From the NCBI GenBank assembly GCA_025935925.1, contig JAICUI010000027.1:1-39972 (forward strand): DNA of 39,972 bases, read 5' to 3'. Source of the stretch: Chloroflexota bacterium (GTDB taxonomy: Bacteria > Chloroflexota > Limnocylindria > Limnocylindrales > CSP1-4). This document shows, piece after piece, positions 1 to 7,519 of the stretch; position 1 is the first letter of the stretch; the number at the start of each line of letters is the position of its first letter. The notes under the pieces are model-generated. The model saw nothing but the letters and a program-made list of their open reading frames with translations, made no database searches and was not told the DNA's origin. The position numbers were made by a program, and so were the translations under genes.

Positions 1-149
1 CCGGTGTCGGACGTGTGCCCGCTCGTCGGCACGTTGTCGACGCCGCCGGGCCCTGCGGCGAGGACGGCGGCCGGAGCGAGGAGCGCGGTACCCGCGGCGA
101 GGGCGGCGGCCAGCCAGCCCGCGCGCTGCGGAAGCGTGGAGTGCGTCAT
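1..149 (-). CDS. Exported surface protein, N-terminal part only (paralogue of the 449-1300 gene)
   Basis: Only the first 49 codons are inside the window; the gene continues beyond base 1. It begins MTHSTLPQRAGWLAAALAAG and has a typical signal peptide (hydrophobic stretch, then AVLAAGPGG). The mature start, AGPGGVDNVPTSGHTSDTG, is clearly homologous to [19 protein letters not shown] in the next gene on the same strand, so the two look like tandem duplicates. The ATG at 149 is chosen because GGGGA lies about 8 bases upstream and the only nearby alternative (154) hits a stop after two codons. Function is unknown; by analogy with its neighbour it is probably a secreted, wall- or membrane-attached protein. 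Confidence 0.72.
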   Translation of the reverse strand, partial: MTHSTLPQRAGWLAAALAAGTALLAPAAVLAAGPGGVDNVPTSGHTSDT

Positions 150-422
150 GTCATGGTCCCCGAGTGGCGGTGATGCGGTGGGTGGTGATGCCGGGTCGCC
201 GGCCTGAACGGCGACACCCGTATCGTCGAACTCGGGGTCATGGGACGGCCAGTACCAACGTCCGCATCCAACCGTCGCGAACCGCACCCTGCTCCAAGCG
301 CTGCCCGCATTCGCGGTGCGCGCCGTCACCGGGGGTCCCATGACGCCGGTACGGGGTCGATCGTCGAGGACGCGGAACGGCCGGGACCCGAGGGCCCCGG
401 CCGTCCGGAATGCCAGGTGGAA

Positions 423-441
423 GGCCCGCCGGTGGCGGGCC
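423..441 (-). terminator. Stem-loop after the 449-1300 gene
   Basis: A perfect 8-bp stem (GGCCCGCC/GGCGGGCC) with a 3-base loop lies 7 bases past the TAG stop of the minus-strand gene. There is no T-run, so it may be a weak or Rho-assisted terminator or an mRNA-end stabiliser. The rest of 150-448 shows nothing else I can support. Confidence 0.5.
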
Positions 442-448
442 GCCCGAG

Positions 449-1300
449 CTAGCGGTTCGTCCGCTTGCGCGGGGCGAGGATCAGCGCGCTGGCCAGGATC
501 CCGGCGAGGGCCAGGAAGACGACCGGCAGGCCGTTGGAGCCCGTCGAGCCACCGTTCACGCTCGTGTCCGTCGGAGGCGGCGTGATCTTGGGCGTCGGCG
601 TCGCGGCGACGACCGTCGGGGTCGGCGTCGGCGTCGGCGCGACGGTCGGGGTCGGCGTGACCTCCGGCTGCGGGGTCGGGGTCGGCGTCGGCGCGACCGT
701 CGGGGTCGGGGTCGGCGCGACCGTCGGGGTCGGCGTCGGAGCCTCGGTCGGGGTCGGCGTGGGCGCCTCGGTCGGGGTCGGCGTCGGGGCCTCGGTCGGC
801 GTCGGCGTCGGGACCGCCTCGGTGCAGTTGAGCGAGTTCGACTTGCTCGAGAAGACCGTGCCGTCGGTGTCCATCGCGAAGACCGCGAGCACGCCGCCCT
901 TGGTCGTCGTGAACGGCGCCGTGATCGGCAGAGTGAAGTCGACCGTCCCGGACTGGCCGGAGATGTCGACCGTGACCTCGTTGAGCTCGACGTTGCCCGC
1001 GGGGGACGCGTCGGAGCCGTTGTTCGGCGTGAGGTAGATCACCACCGACGTGTTCGCGCCGGCGGTGCCGCTAAGCGTGAACGACCCGCTCAGCCCGGTG
1101 ACCAGGCTGTCGGAGTTGCACGTCATCGTGGCCGAGCCCATGGTCGGCGTGATGCCGCCCGTGTTCGACAGGTGGCCGCTCGGCGGCACGTTGTCACCGC
1201 CCGGGCCGGCGGCGGAGACCGCGGCCGGCGAGACGAGCGCCGCGCCCAGGAGTCCCGCAACCGCCAGCCACCCGGCAGCCCGGAACTTGCTCTTGAACAT
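449..1300 (-). CDS. Exported protein with PTPT stalk and C-terminal membrane anchor
   Basis: A 283-residue protein. Start ATG 1300 is preceded by GGGAGAGGGAAGCAG, a good ribosome-binding site, and begins [20 protein letters not shown], a signal peptide ending near VSAAG. Residues about 30-145 form a beta-rich domain of unknown family with two well-separated cysteines (MTCNSD and LNCTEA) that could form a disulfide. Next come about 75 residues of [12 protein letters not shown] repeats (a rigid stalk), a transmembrane helix ([19 protein letters not shown]) and a basic tail APRKRTNR. This stalk-helix-basic layout resembles cell-surface anchoring, but no LPXTG sortase signal is present. It is a tandem paralogue of the gene at 1-149 and shares its anchor design with the DUF11 protein behind it. 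Ligand or partner unknown. Confidence 0.8.
   Translation of the reverse strand: MFKSKFRAAGWLAVAGLLGAALVSPAAVSAAGPGGDNVPPSGHLSNTGGITPTMGSATMTCNSDSLVTGLSGSFTLSGTAGANTSVVIYLTPNNGSDASPAGNVELNEVTVDISGQSGTVDFTLPITAPFTTTKGGVLAVFAMDTDGTVFSSKSNSLNCTEAVPTPTPTEAPTPTPTEAPTPTPTEAPTPTPTVAPTPTPTVAPTPTPTPQPEVTPTPTVAPTPTPTPTVVAATPTPKITPPPTDTSVNGGSTGSNGLPVVFLALAGILASALILAPRKRTNR
585..818 (-). repeat. In-gene repeat encoding the Pro-Thr stalk
   Basis: Degenerate 24-base and 6-base units (plus strand gtcggggtcggcgtcgg and variants) encode [16 protein letters not shown] and PTPTPTP. Copy number is likely to vary between strains through slippage. Confidence 0.75.
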
Positions 1301-1392
1301 CTGCTTCCCTCTCCCTGTTTCCCGGTGCATGAAATGGGCGGTGCGCCCGTGGTCCGCGGTGCCTGTTCCGCGTGTTCGGCTCTGCGTCCGCG

Positions 1393-1405
1393 TGGTCAGT
1401 GACCA
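1393..1405. promoter_or_regulatory. 13-bp palindrome in the leader of the 449-1300 gene
   Basis: TGGTCAGTGACCA is a perfect palindrome about a central G, 93 bases upstream of the ATG at 1300. It could be an operator or a small hairpin. No promoter was identified with confidence between 1301 and 1567. Confidence 0.25.
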
Positions 1406-1567
1406 GTGGGCACCATGACCCAGAGGTCCCGGTTCCTGAGCGCCAACGGTACTGTCCTGAACGCTCCTTGCATCGGACATTGCGATGGCGCCGCGTCGAG
1501 ACAAATGTCGGAGGACGGTGCCTTTCGTCACCATCTCGCGCTCGTTCCGGCCTGCCTGGTGGATGAC

Positions 1568-1601
1568 GGACGGGGCGCACTCAGGCTCGTGCGCCCCGTC
1601 C
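1568..1601. terminator. Strong 13-bp stem-loop between surface-protein genes
   Basis: GGACGGGGCGCAC and GTGCGCCCCGTCC pair perfectly around an 8-base loop. A further 6-bp hairpin (CGGGTC/GACCCG, 1601-1617) is next to it. Lying downstream of the DUF11 gene on the minus strand, the pair probably ends or processes that transcript before the next gene's leader. It lacks a clear T-run. Confidence 0.55.
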
Positions 1602-1640
1602 GGGTCTCGGGGACCCGACGGTGAGGCCGGCGGTCCGTTC

Positions 1641-1666
1641 CGGGGCCGGCCGGTCGACCGGCCCCG
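1641..1666 (-). terminator. Stem-loop just after the DUF11 gene
   Basis: A 9-bp stem (CGGGGCCGG/CCGGCCCCG) with an 8-base loop starts 9 bases past the stop of the DUF11 gene. With the 1568-1601 hairpin it makes a tandem terminator-like region. Confidence 0.5.
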
Positions 1667-1675
1667 GCGTGAGGG

Positions 1676-4600
1676 CTATCCCCTCCCGTTCCGCCGGCGG
1701 GACCGGGCCTTGGCCGGCGCGGGCATCACGTAGCCCAGGACCAGCATCAGCCCGGTGATGCCGAGGAGGACCAGCAGCAGCCCGGTGCCGCCGCTGCTCT
1801 GGGTGCCCTCGTCGAGGGTCGACGTGGGCGGCGGGGTGATCCGCGGGGTGGGCCGCGGCGTCACGACGGGCGCCGGGACCTTCACGACGGCGTCGTCGTG
1901 GGCCGTGACGGTGGACTCGGAGTCGAGCTCCGGGTGGGCGGTCACGACCGCCACGTTCGTCCGGGTGATGCCCGTGCCCGTGACGGCGAGGGTCGCCGTG
2001 CAGGTGACGGACTCGCCGGGGGCGAGCGTCGTCTTGGGGCACGTGACGGTCACGTCGTCCGCCGTGTTGGCCGGCGTCGCGTCGTCGTCGACGAGGTGGA
2101 GGCCCGTGAGCGTCGCCGTGCCCGTGTTCGTCACCACGTAGGTGAACGTGACGTTGCCCGGCGCCGGGATGGTCAGGATCGCGCCGTCGGCGGCGTTGCC
2201 GGCGGTCTTCACCAGGCTGATGGAGGCGCACTGGACGTCGATCTGCGCGCCGTCCGTGTTGTTCTCCGTGGCGTCCTCGGGCTCATTGCCGGCCGAGACC
2301 GTCGCCTGGTTCGGGATGTCGGCGCACGCCTCGCCGTCGGACGTGCCGCGCACCGTGACGGTGAACGGCTCGTCGGTCGGGGCGAGCGTGCCGACGTTGC
2401 AGGTGAGGACGCCCTGCGCGATATCGCAGGCCTCGTTGTCCGCCGTCCAGTCGATGCCGGCCGGCAGCTGGTCGGTGATCACGACGTCGTACGCCGTGCC
2501 GGTGCCCTCGTTCCAGGCCGAGATCGTGAACGAGGCGACCTGGCCCGCGAGGATCGGGCTGTCGTCAGCCGTCTTCTCGATGACGACGTCGGGGCAGTCG
2601 ACGACGATCGAGTCGCCGGCCTGGTCCTCGCCACCGTCGAAGGTGACGTGGGCCGTGTTGTCGATGTCGCCGCAGCTCGCGGCCGTCGTCGGGCTCGTGA
2701 TGCGGACGTGGACGCTCGCGCCCGACGCCAGCGTGGCCGGGCCGTACACGAGCGAGCCGTTGCTGATCGACCAGCCCGCGCTGCTGTTCGCGGCGTCGAT
2801 GGACCAGGTCACCCCGGCGACGACGGGCAGCGGGTCGTTCACGGCCACGTTGAAGGCCGTGCCGTCACCCCCGTTCGTCACGACGATGTCGAACGCGATC
2901 TGGTCGGTCGCGTTGACCTCGCCGTCGACGGCGGTCTTGGTGATCGAGACGTCGGCGCAGTCGACCTGGACGGTGTCGCCATCGGTGTTGTTCGCGAGGA
3001 CGTCCGAGCCCTCGTTGTCCGCGGCCGCGGTGGCCGTGTTGACGAGCGCGCCGCAGCTCGCCGCCGTCGTGTCGCCCGAGACGTGGATCGTCCGGACGGC
3101 GGCGGGATCGAGGTCGCCGAAGGAGCAGCTCAGGATCCCGCCCGCGATCGAGCAGTCATCGCTGTCCTCGGTCCAGGTGACCCCGGTCGGAAGCGGGTCG
3201 TTGAGGGTGACGTCGTAGGCCACGCCCTCGCCGATGTTCTCGACCGTGATCGTGAACGCGGCCTTCTCGCCCGCGCTGATCGGGCTGTCGTCGGCCGTCT
3301 TGGTGACCGTGACGTCGGGACAGCTGACGGTGATGTCACCGTCGTCGCTGCCGTTGCCGCCGGTGTAGGTCAGGTCGGCGACGTTGTGGACGCTGGGGCA
3401 CGTGGCCGCCGTCGTCGGGCTGACGATCCGGACCTTGACGCTCGCCTTGGATGCCAGCGTCGCCGGCCCGTAGTGGAGGACACCCGCGCCGTCGATGCTC
3501 CAGCCGGCGTCGCTGTTCGCGGCGTCGATGGACCAGCTCAGGCCCGCGTCCGTCGGCAGCGTGTCGCTGACGGTCACGTTGAAGGCGTTGCCGTCACCGG
3601 TGTTGGTGACGACGATGTCGAACGCGATCTGGTCGGTCGCGTTGACCTCCGGATCCACCGGCGTCTTGGTGATCGCCACGGCCGGGCAGTTGACGATGAT
3701 CGAGGCCGAGTCCTCGTTGTTCGCGAGGCGGTCGGCGGGCTCGTTGGTGGCGGCGGCCGACGCCGTGTTCGGGATCGTGCCGCAGTCGGCGACGTCGGTC
3801 TCACCCGACACCTTGACGATCACGAACGCGTCCGGCGCGAGGTCGCCGAAGCTGCAGCTGAGGACGCCCGACTCGATGGCGCAGCCGTCGCTGTCGGTGG
3901 TCCAGTCGATGCCGGCGGGCAGCGTGTCGGTCAGGGTGACGTCGCGGGCGATGCCATCGCCCTCGTTCGAGACCTTGATCGTGAACGCGGCCTTGTCACC
4001 GGCGCTGATCGGGCTGTTGTCGGCGTTCTTGTCGACGACGACGTCCGGGCCGACCACGACCACGTGGTCGGTGTCGTCGTCGGAGCCGTCGTTGGACGTC
4101 GCGACGTGCGCGGTGTTCGAGACCGGGCTGTCGGCCACGGTGGCCTTGGTCGTCGGGCTCGAGATGTGGACGGTGCGGGTCTCGCCCTGGGCGAGGTCAC
4201 CGAGGTCGCACGACAGGACGCCCGCGGCGATGCCGCAGTCGGCCGCCGCCGTGCCGCCGTCGATCGTCCAGCTCGTGCCGGCATCGGTCGGCAGCGTGTC
4301 GGTCACCGCGACGTCCTTGGCGACGCCGGGGCCACCGCTCGTGACCGTGATCAGGAACCCGATCGGGTCACCCGCGGTCACGGACGCATCGTCCGCGACC
4401 TTCTCGATGTCGATGGAGGCGCCGAGGACGACGACGTCGTCGGTGTCCTCGTCGGACCCGTCGTTGGACGTGGTCACGGACGCGGTGTTCGTCACCGGGC
4501 TGTCCGCGACGGTCGCCTTGGTCGTCGGGCTCGAGATATGGACGGTGCGGACCTGGCCCGAGGCGAGGTCGCCGAGGTCGCAGGTCAGCGTTCCGGCCGC

Positions 4601-7195
4601 GATCGCGCAGTCGGCCTGCGCGGTGCCGCCGTCGATCGCCCAGCTGGTGCCGGCGTCGGTGGGCAGCGGGTCGTTGACCGTCACGTCCTTGGCCGTGCCC
4701 GGGCCGCCGCTGGTCACCGTGATCGTGAAGCCGATCGCCTCGCCGGCCGACACGGACGCCGCGTCGTGGACCTTCTCGATGTCGATCGAGGCGGCCAGGA
4801 CGTCGACGTGGTCCGTGCTGTCGTCCGAGCCGTCGTTGGACGTCGAGACGTGGGCCGTGTTGGTGACCGGGCTGTCCACCACGGTCGCCTTGGTCGTCGG
4901 GCTCGAGATGTGGACGACCTTCTCCGCGCCCTTCGCCATGTCGCCGAAGGAGCAGCTGAGGACGCCCGCCGCGATTGCGCACTGGGCCTGGTCGGCGCCG
5001 CCGTCGATCGTCCAGCTGGTGCCGGCATCGGTGGGCAGGGTGTCGGTCACGGTGACGTCGCGGGCCACGCCCGGGCCGCCGCTCGTGACCGTGATCGTGA
5101 ACCCGATCTTGTCACCGGCGGAGACGGATCCGTCGTCGGCCACCTTCTCGATGTCGATCGAGGCGCACTGGACGGTGATGTCGCCGCTGTCGGTGTTGTT
5201 CGCCGTGTCGCTCGCCGGCTCGTTGTCGGCCGTGGCCGTCGCCGTGTTGTCGAGCTTGGCGCAGAAGCTCTGGCCGCTGAGGTCGGCCGAGACCGTGTAG
5301 GTCTTCGAGGCGCCGGCCGCGAGGTCGCCGGCCGAGCAGGTCAGCACCTGGGAGCCGTCGGCGCCCGAGATCGAGCAGTCCGCCTCGGACTCGGTCCAGT
5401 GGACCTGCGTCGTGCCGGGCAGGTTGTCGCTGAGCGACACGTTCTTCGCGGTGCCGGTGCCGATGTTCTCGACCTTGATCGAGAACGTCGCCGTGTCCCC
5501 CGCGTTGATCGTGCCGCCGTCGGGGGTCTTGGTGACCTTGACGTCGGGGCACTTGACCTCGACCGAGGCGGAATCCGAGTCGGTCCCGTCGTTGGTCGTC
5601 GTCGCGTTGCCGGTGTTGTTGACCGTGCCGCAGGTCGCGGGCGTCGTGGGGCTCGTGACGTGGACGTGGAACTCCGCGTCCTTCGCCATCGTGACGCCGT
5701 CGGCGCCGCCGAACTTCAGGACACCGGAGTCGATGACCCAGGTGCCCGTCGTGCCGGCCGCGTCGATCGACCAGTCGAGGCCGCTCTTGGTCGGCAGCGT
5801 GTCGCTGACCTTGACCCCGAACGCCGAGCCCGGGCCCTTGCTCGTGATGCTGAGCGTGAACCCGATCGGCGAGCCGGCCGTCACCGACGCCGCGTCGTGG
5901 GTCTTGACGAGGTCGATCTCGGCCGGGATGACCTGGACGCACTCGGTCGTCTTGTTCGTGTGGCTGGTCGCGAAGTACTTGGAGTTCGCGGCCGGCGTGT
6001 ACTCCACCCTGAAGCAGTAGTAGCCGATGTTGGCCGGCGTGAAGGCGTCGCTCGTGGCGGAGCCGCCGCTCAGCGTCTTCGTGCCCCGGCTGGTGCCGCC
6101 GCTCGAGCAGTCGGGCTTCGCATCGGCATCGAAGCAGGTGAAGAACTCGACGCTCCCGGTGACCGGGCCCTTGTCGCCCGTCAGCGTGGCGACGTCGGTG
6201 ACCGACTCGCCCTTGTTGATCGTCGAGACGTTCGTGTCGCCCTGGCGGACGTGGGTCTCGATGTCGGGCTTCGCGCACAGCGAGAACGCGCCGAGGGCGA
6301 AGTCGGACAGGGTCGAATCCGCGGACGGCGACGAGCGCGTCTCGGCGACGAACGAGTTGAAGCAGCCGTCGTCGAGCCCGAGCGCCGTCAGGTCGATGCC
6401 ACCCTCCACCATGCCGCCGGCGGGGATGTCGTTGTCGGCACCGGCCACGCCCTTGTCGTCGAAGGTCCAGGCCGGGTTCGTGGAGCTCGTCGCGGCGATC
6501 GCGCAGCGCGTGTCGTTGGCCGCCGCCGTGGCGCAGCTGCCACCCGTCACCGGCGTCCCGAGCGCACCGTTGTGCCACTCGTAGACGCGCAGGACGGGGT
6601 TGGCTCCGCCGTTCTCGAAGTCGATCTGGACGAGGACGTCGCCCTCGACGTGCTTGCCGCTGAAGCCGCCGGCGGCAGGACCGCCCGTCAGCCCGAAACC
6701 GTCGTCCTGCAGGAACCAGAAGCCGACCTGCGCCGCGCCGTTCGAGGCGTACCGGTCGAGGCCGAAGTAGACGATCGTGTTGCCGCTGTCCGAGTCCAGG
6801 TAGGACGCGGCGTAGGCATGGGCGATGTCGTTCTTGTCCTGCGGCTGGCTGACGGTCGTCCACAGCCAGCTCGGGATGTCGGCGATGTCCTTGGTGTCGC
6901 CGCCAGTGAAGTACTTGTCGGCGTTGCCGTTGATCGGATCGGCGATGAACGCGGAGTCGTCCGCGGAGCCGCCACCGTTGAACAGCGTGTTCCAGTCGTC
7001 GCCCGGGGCCGCCGAGCCCTCGACGTTGCCGTCGAGCTCGAACAGCCCGTCATCGTGGACGGCGAGGACCGCGGGTGGTGCCGCGATCACGGCGTATTGC
7101 AACAGCGCCGAACACAGAAGCACGGCCGTCCAGAAGAGCACGAGGCTCTTCCGGGCGCCGGCGCCCATGGCGTACACGAATCCCCGAGACTTCAT
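1676..7195 (-). CDS. Giant DUF11-repeat surface protein with stalk and membrane anchor
   Basis: A 1839-residue protein. ATG 7195 is preferred over the upstream in-frame ATG at 7246 because GGGGAG lies just before it and MKSRGFVYAMGAGARKSLVL then forms the n- and h-regions of a long signal peptide. Residues about 45-305 are an N-terminal domain starting DGLFELDGNVEGSAAPGDDW, a pattern I associate with DUF11 surface proteins. Residues about 308-422 look like an Ig-like domain. Eleven DUF11-type beta-sandwich repeats follow (about 423-1767), each opening with a version of V-x-K-x-x-D-x-x-x-V-x-A-G-D and containing DxLP. A Pro-Thr stalk, a hydrophobic helix (about 1799-1820) and a basic tail (KARSRRRNGRG) end it. 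It is likely a long extracellular rod for adhesion or surface-layer roles; the exact role is unknown. Confidence 0.88.
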   Translation of the reverse strand: MKSRGFVYAMGAGARKSLVLFWTAVLLCSALLQYAVIAAPPAVLAVHDDGLFELDGNVEGSAAPGDDWNTLFNGGGSADDSAFIADPINGNADKYFTGGDTKDIADIPSWLWTTVSQPQDKNDIAHAYAASYLDSDSGNTIVYFGLDRYASNGAAQVGFWFLQDDGFGLTGGPAAGGFSGKHVEGDVLVQIDFENGGANPVLRVYEWHNGALGTPVTGGSCATAAANDTRCAIAATSSTNPAWTFDDKGVAGADNDIPAGGMVEGGIDLTALGLDDGCFNSFVAETRSSPSADSTLSDFALGAFSLCAKPDIETHVRQGDTNVSTINKGESVTDVATLTGDKGPVTGSVEFFTCFDADAKPDCSSGGTSRGTKTLSGGSATSDAFTPANIGYYCFRVEYTPAANSKYFATSHTNKTTECVQVIPAEIDLVKTHDAASVTAGSPIGFTLSITSKGPGSAFGVKVSDTLPTKSGLDWSIDAAGTTGTWVIDSGVLKFGGADGVTMAKDAEFHVHVTSPTTPATCGTVNNTGNATTTNDGTDSDSASVEVKCPDVKVTKTPDGGTINAGDTATFSIKVENIGTGTAKNVSLSDNLPGTTQVHWTESEADCSISGADGSQVLTCSAGDLAAGASKTYTVSADLSGQSFCAKLDNTATATADNEPASDTANNTDSGDITVQCASIDIEKVADDGSVSAGDKIGFTITVTSGGPGVARDVTVTDTLPTDAGTSWTIDGGADQAQCAIAAGVLSCSFGDMAKGAEKVVHISSPTTKATVVDSPVTNTAHVSTSNDGSDDSTDHVDVLAASIDIEKVHDAASVSAGEAIGFTITVTSGGPGTAKDVTVNDPLPTDAGTSWAIDGGTAQADCAIAAGTLTCDLGDLASGQVRTVHISSPTTKATVADSPVTNTASVTTSNDGSDEDTDDVVVLGASIDIEKVADDASVTAGDPIGFLITVTSGGPGVAKDVAVTDTLPTDAGTSWTIDGGTAAADCGIAAGVLSCDLGDLAQGETRTVHISSPTTKATVADSPVSNTAHVATSNDGSDDDTDHVVVVGPDVVVDKNADNSPISAGDKAAFTIKVSNEGDGIARDVTLTDTLPAGIDWTTDSDGCAIESGVLSCSFGDLAPDAFVIVKVSGETDVADCGTIPNTASAAATNEPADRLANNEDSASIIVNCPAVAITKTPVDPEVNATDQIAFDIVVTNTGDGNAFNVTVSDTLPTDAGLSWSIDAANSDAGWSIDGAGVLHYGPATLASKASVKVRIVSPTTAATCPSVHNVADLTYTGGNGSDDGDITVSCPDVTVTKTADDSPISAGEKAAFTITVENIGEGVAYDVTLNDPLPTGVTWTEDSDDCSIAGGILSCSFGDLDPAAVRTIHVSGDTTAASCGALVNTATAAADNEGSDVLANNTDGDTVQVDCADVSITKTAVDGEVNATDQIAFDIVVTNGGDGTAFNVAVNDPLPVVAGVTWSIDAANSSAGWSISNGSLVYGPATLASGASVHVRITSPTTAASCGDIDNTAHVTFDGGEDQAGDSIVVDCPDVVIEKTADDSPILAGQVASFTISAWNEGTGTAYDVVITDQLPAGIDWTADNEACDIAQGVLTCNVGTLAPTDEPFTVTVRGTSDGEACADIPNQATVSAGNEPEDATENNTDGAQIDVQCASISLVKTAGNAADGAILTIPAPGNVTFTYVVTNTGTATLTGLHLVDDDATPANTADDVTVTCPKTTLAPGESVTCTATLAVTGTGITRTNVAVVTAHPELDSESTVTAHDDAVVKVPAPVVTPRPTPRITPPPTSTLDEGTQSSGGTGLLLVLLGITGLMLVLGYVMPAPAKARSRRRNGRG
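4046..5166 (-). repeat. Three near-identical tandem DUF11 units (about 375 bp each)
   Basis: Three consecutive units start with SIDIEKVADDGS, SIDIEKVHDAAS and SIDIEKVADDAS, and share TSGGPG, TDAGTSW, HISSPTTKATV and TSNDGSD. They are much closer to each other than to the other eight repeats, which suggests recent internal duplication. Approximate unit starts on the minus strand are 5166, 4790 and 4412. Confidence 0.75.
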
Positions 7196-7357
7196 CAGGC
7201 CTCCCCGACCTCTCCCCGTGGTGAATCTGGCGATACCGCCGATCACTCCCCAAATCGGTGGCGGCCGAGCCTGACATGCCCGGTGTCGCCGCCCCCTCCC
7301 GACCCGGTCCCCCGTTGGGACGGTCGTCGAGCCCCCGCACAGTACTGGGCGAGGATC

Positions 7358-7400
7358 GGGAAAGGTACTCGTCCGGACCGCACCTGACTAGTCCTTTCCC
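7358..7400. promoter_or_regulatory. Inverted repeat upstream of the DUF11 gene
   Basis: GGGAAAGG-T-ACT (7358-7369) is mirrored by AGT-CCTTTCCC (7390-7400), with a one-base bulge and a 20-base spacer. It lies in the 324-base divergent gap between the DUF11 gene and argS, about 165 bases from the DUF11 start, and could be an operator for a dimeric regulator. A perfect palindrome CCGGTGCGCACCGG at 7430-7443 is nearby. Confidence 0.35.
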
Positions 7401-7483
7401 CGTAGGGCGAGCGACCTATCGCGACGGTTCCGGTGCGCACCGGCACCGGAGGGTCATGGGACATCCGGGTCACGCGGCGGCGG

Positions 7484-7489
7484 TAGCAT
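7484..7489 (+). promoter_or_regulatory. Probable -10 element for argS
   Basis: TAGCAT lies 30 bases before the TTG start, giving a leader of about 24 bases. That leader contains CGGAG about 8 bases before the start. Confidence 0.4.
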
Positions 7490-7519
7490 GGCCGGGACCC
7501 ATCGCCCTCGGAGCCGAGC

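Noticed and set aside
585..818. Short regular repeats that could be mistaken for a CRISPR array
   Set aside because: Units are in frame with a Pro-Thr stalk, have no unique spacers, and no cas genes are near.
1301..1567. Possible riboswitch (c-di-GMP-like) in the leader of the 449-1300 gene
   Set aside because: A segment with ACGAAAGGCACCG looked suggestive, but the conserved core of the known classes could not be built.
1898..7387. An 1829-codon open frame on the plus strand opposite the DUF11 gene
   Set aside because: It is an Arg/Val/Gly/Asp-rich shadow frame caused by high GC and codon-position bias; the minus strand encodes a coherent repeat protein with signal peptide and anchor.
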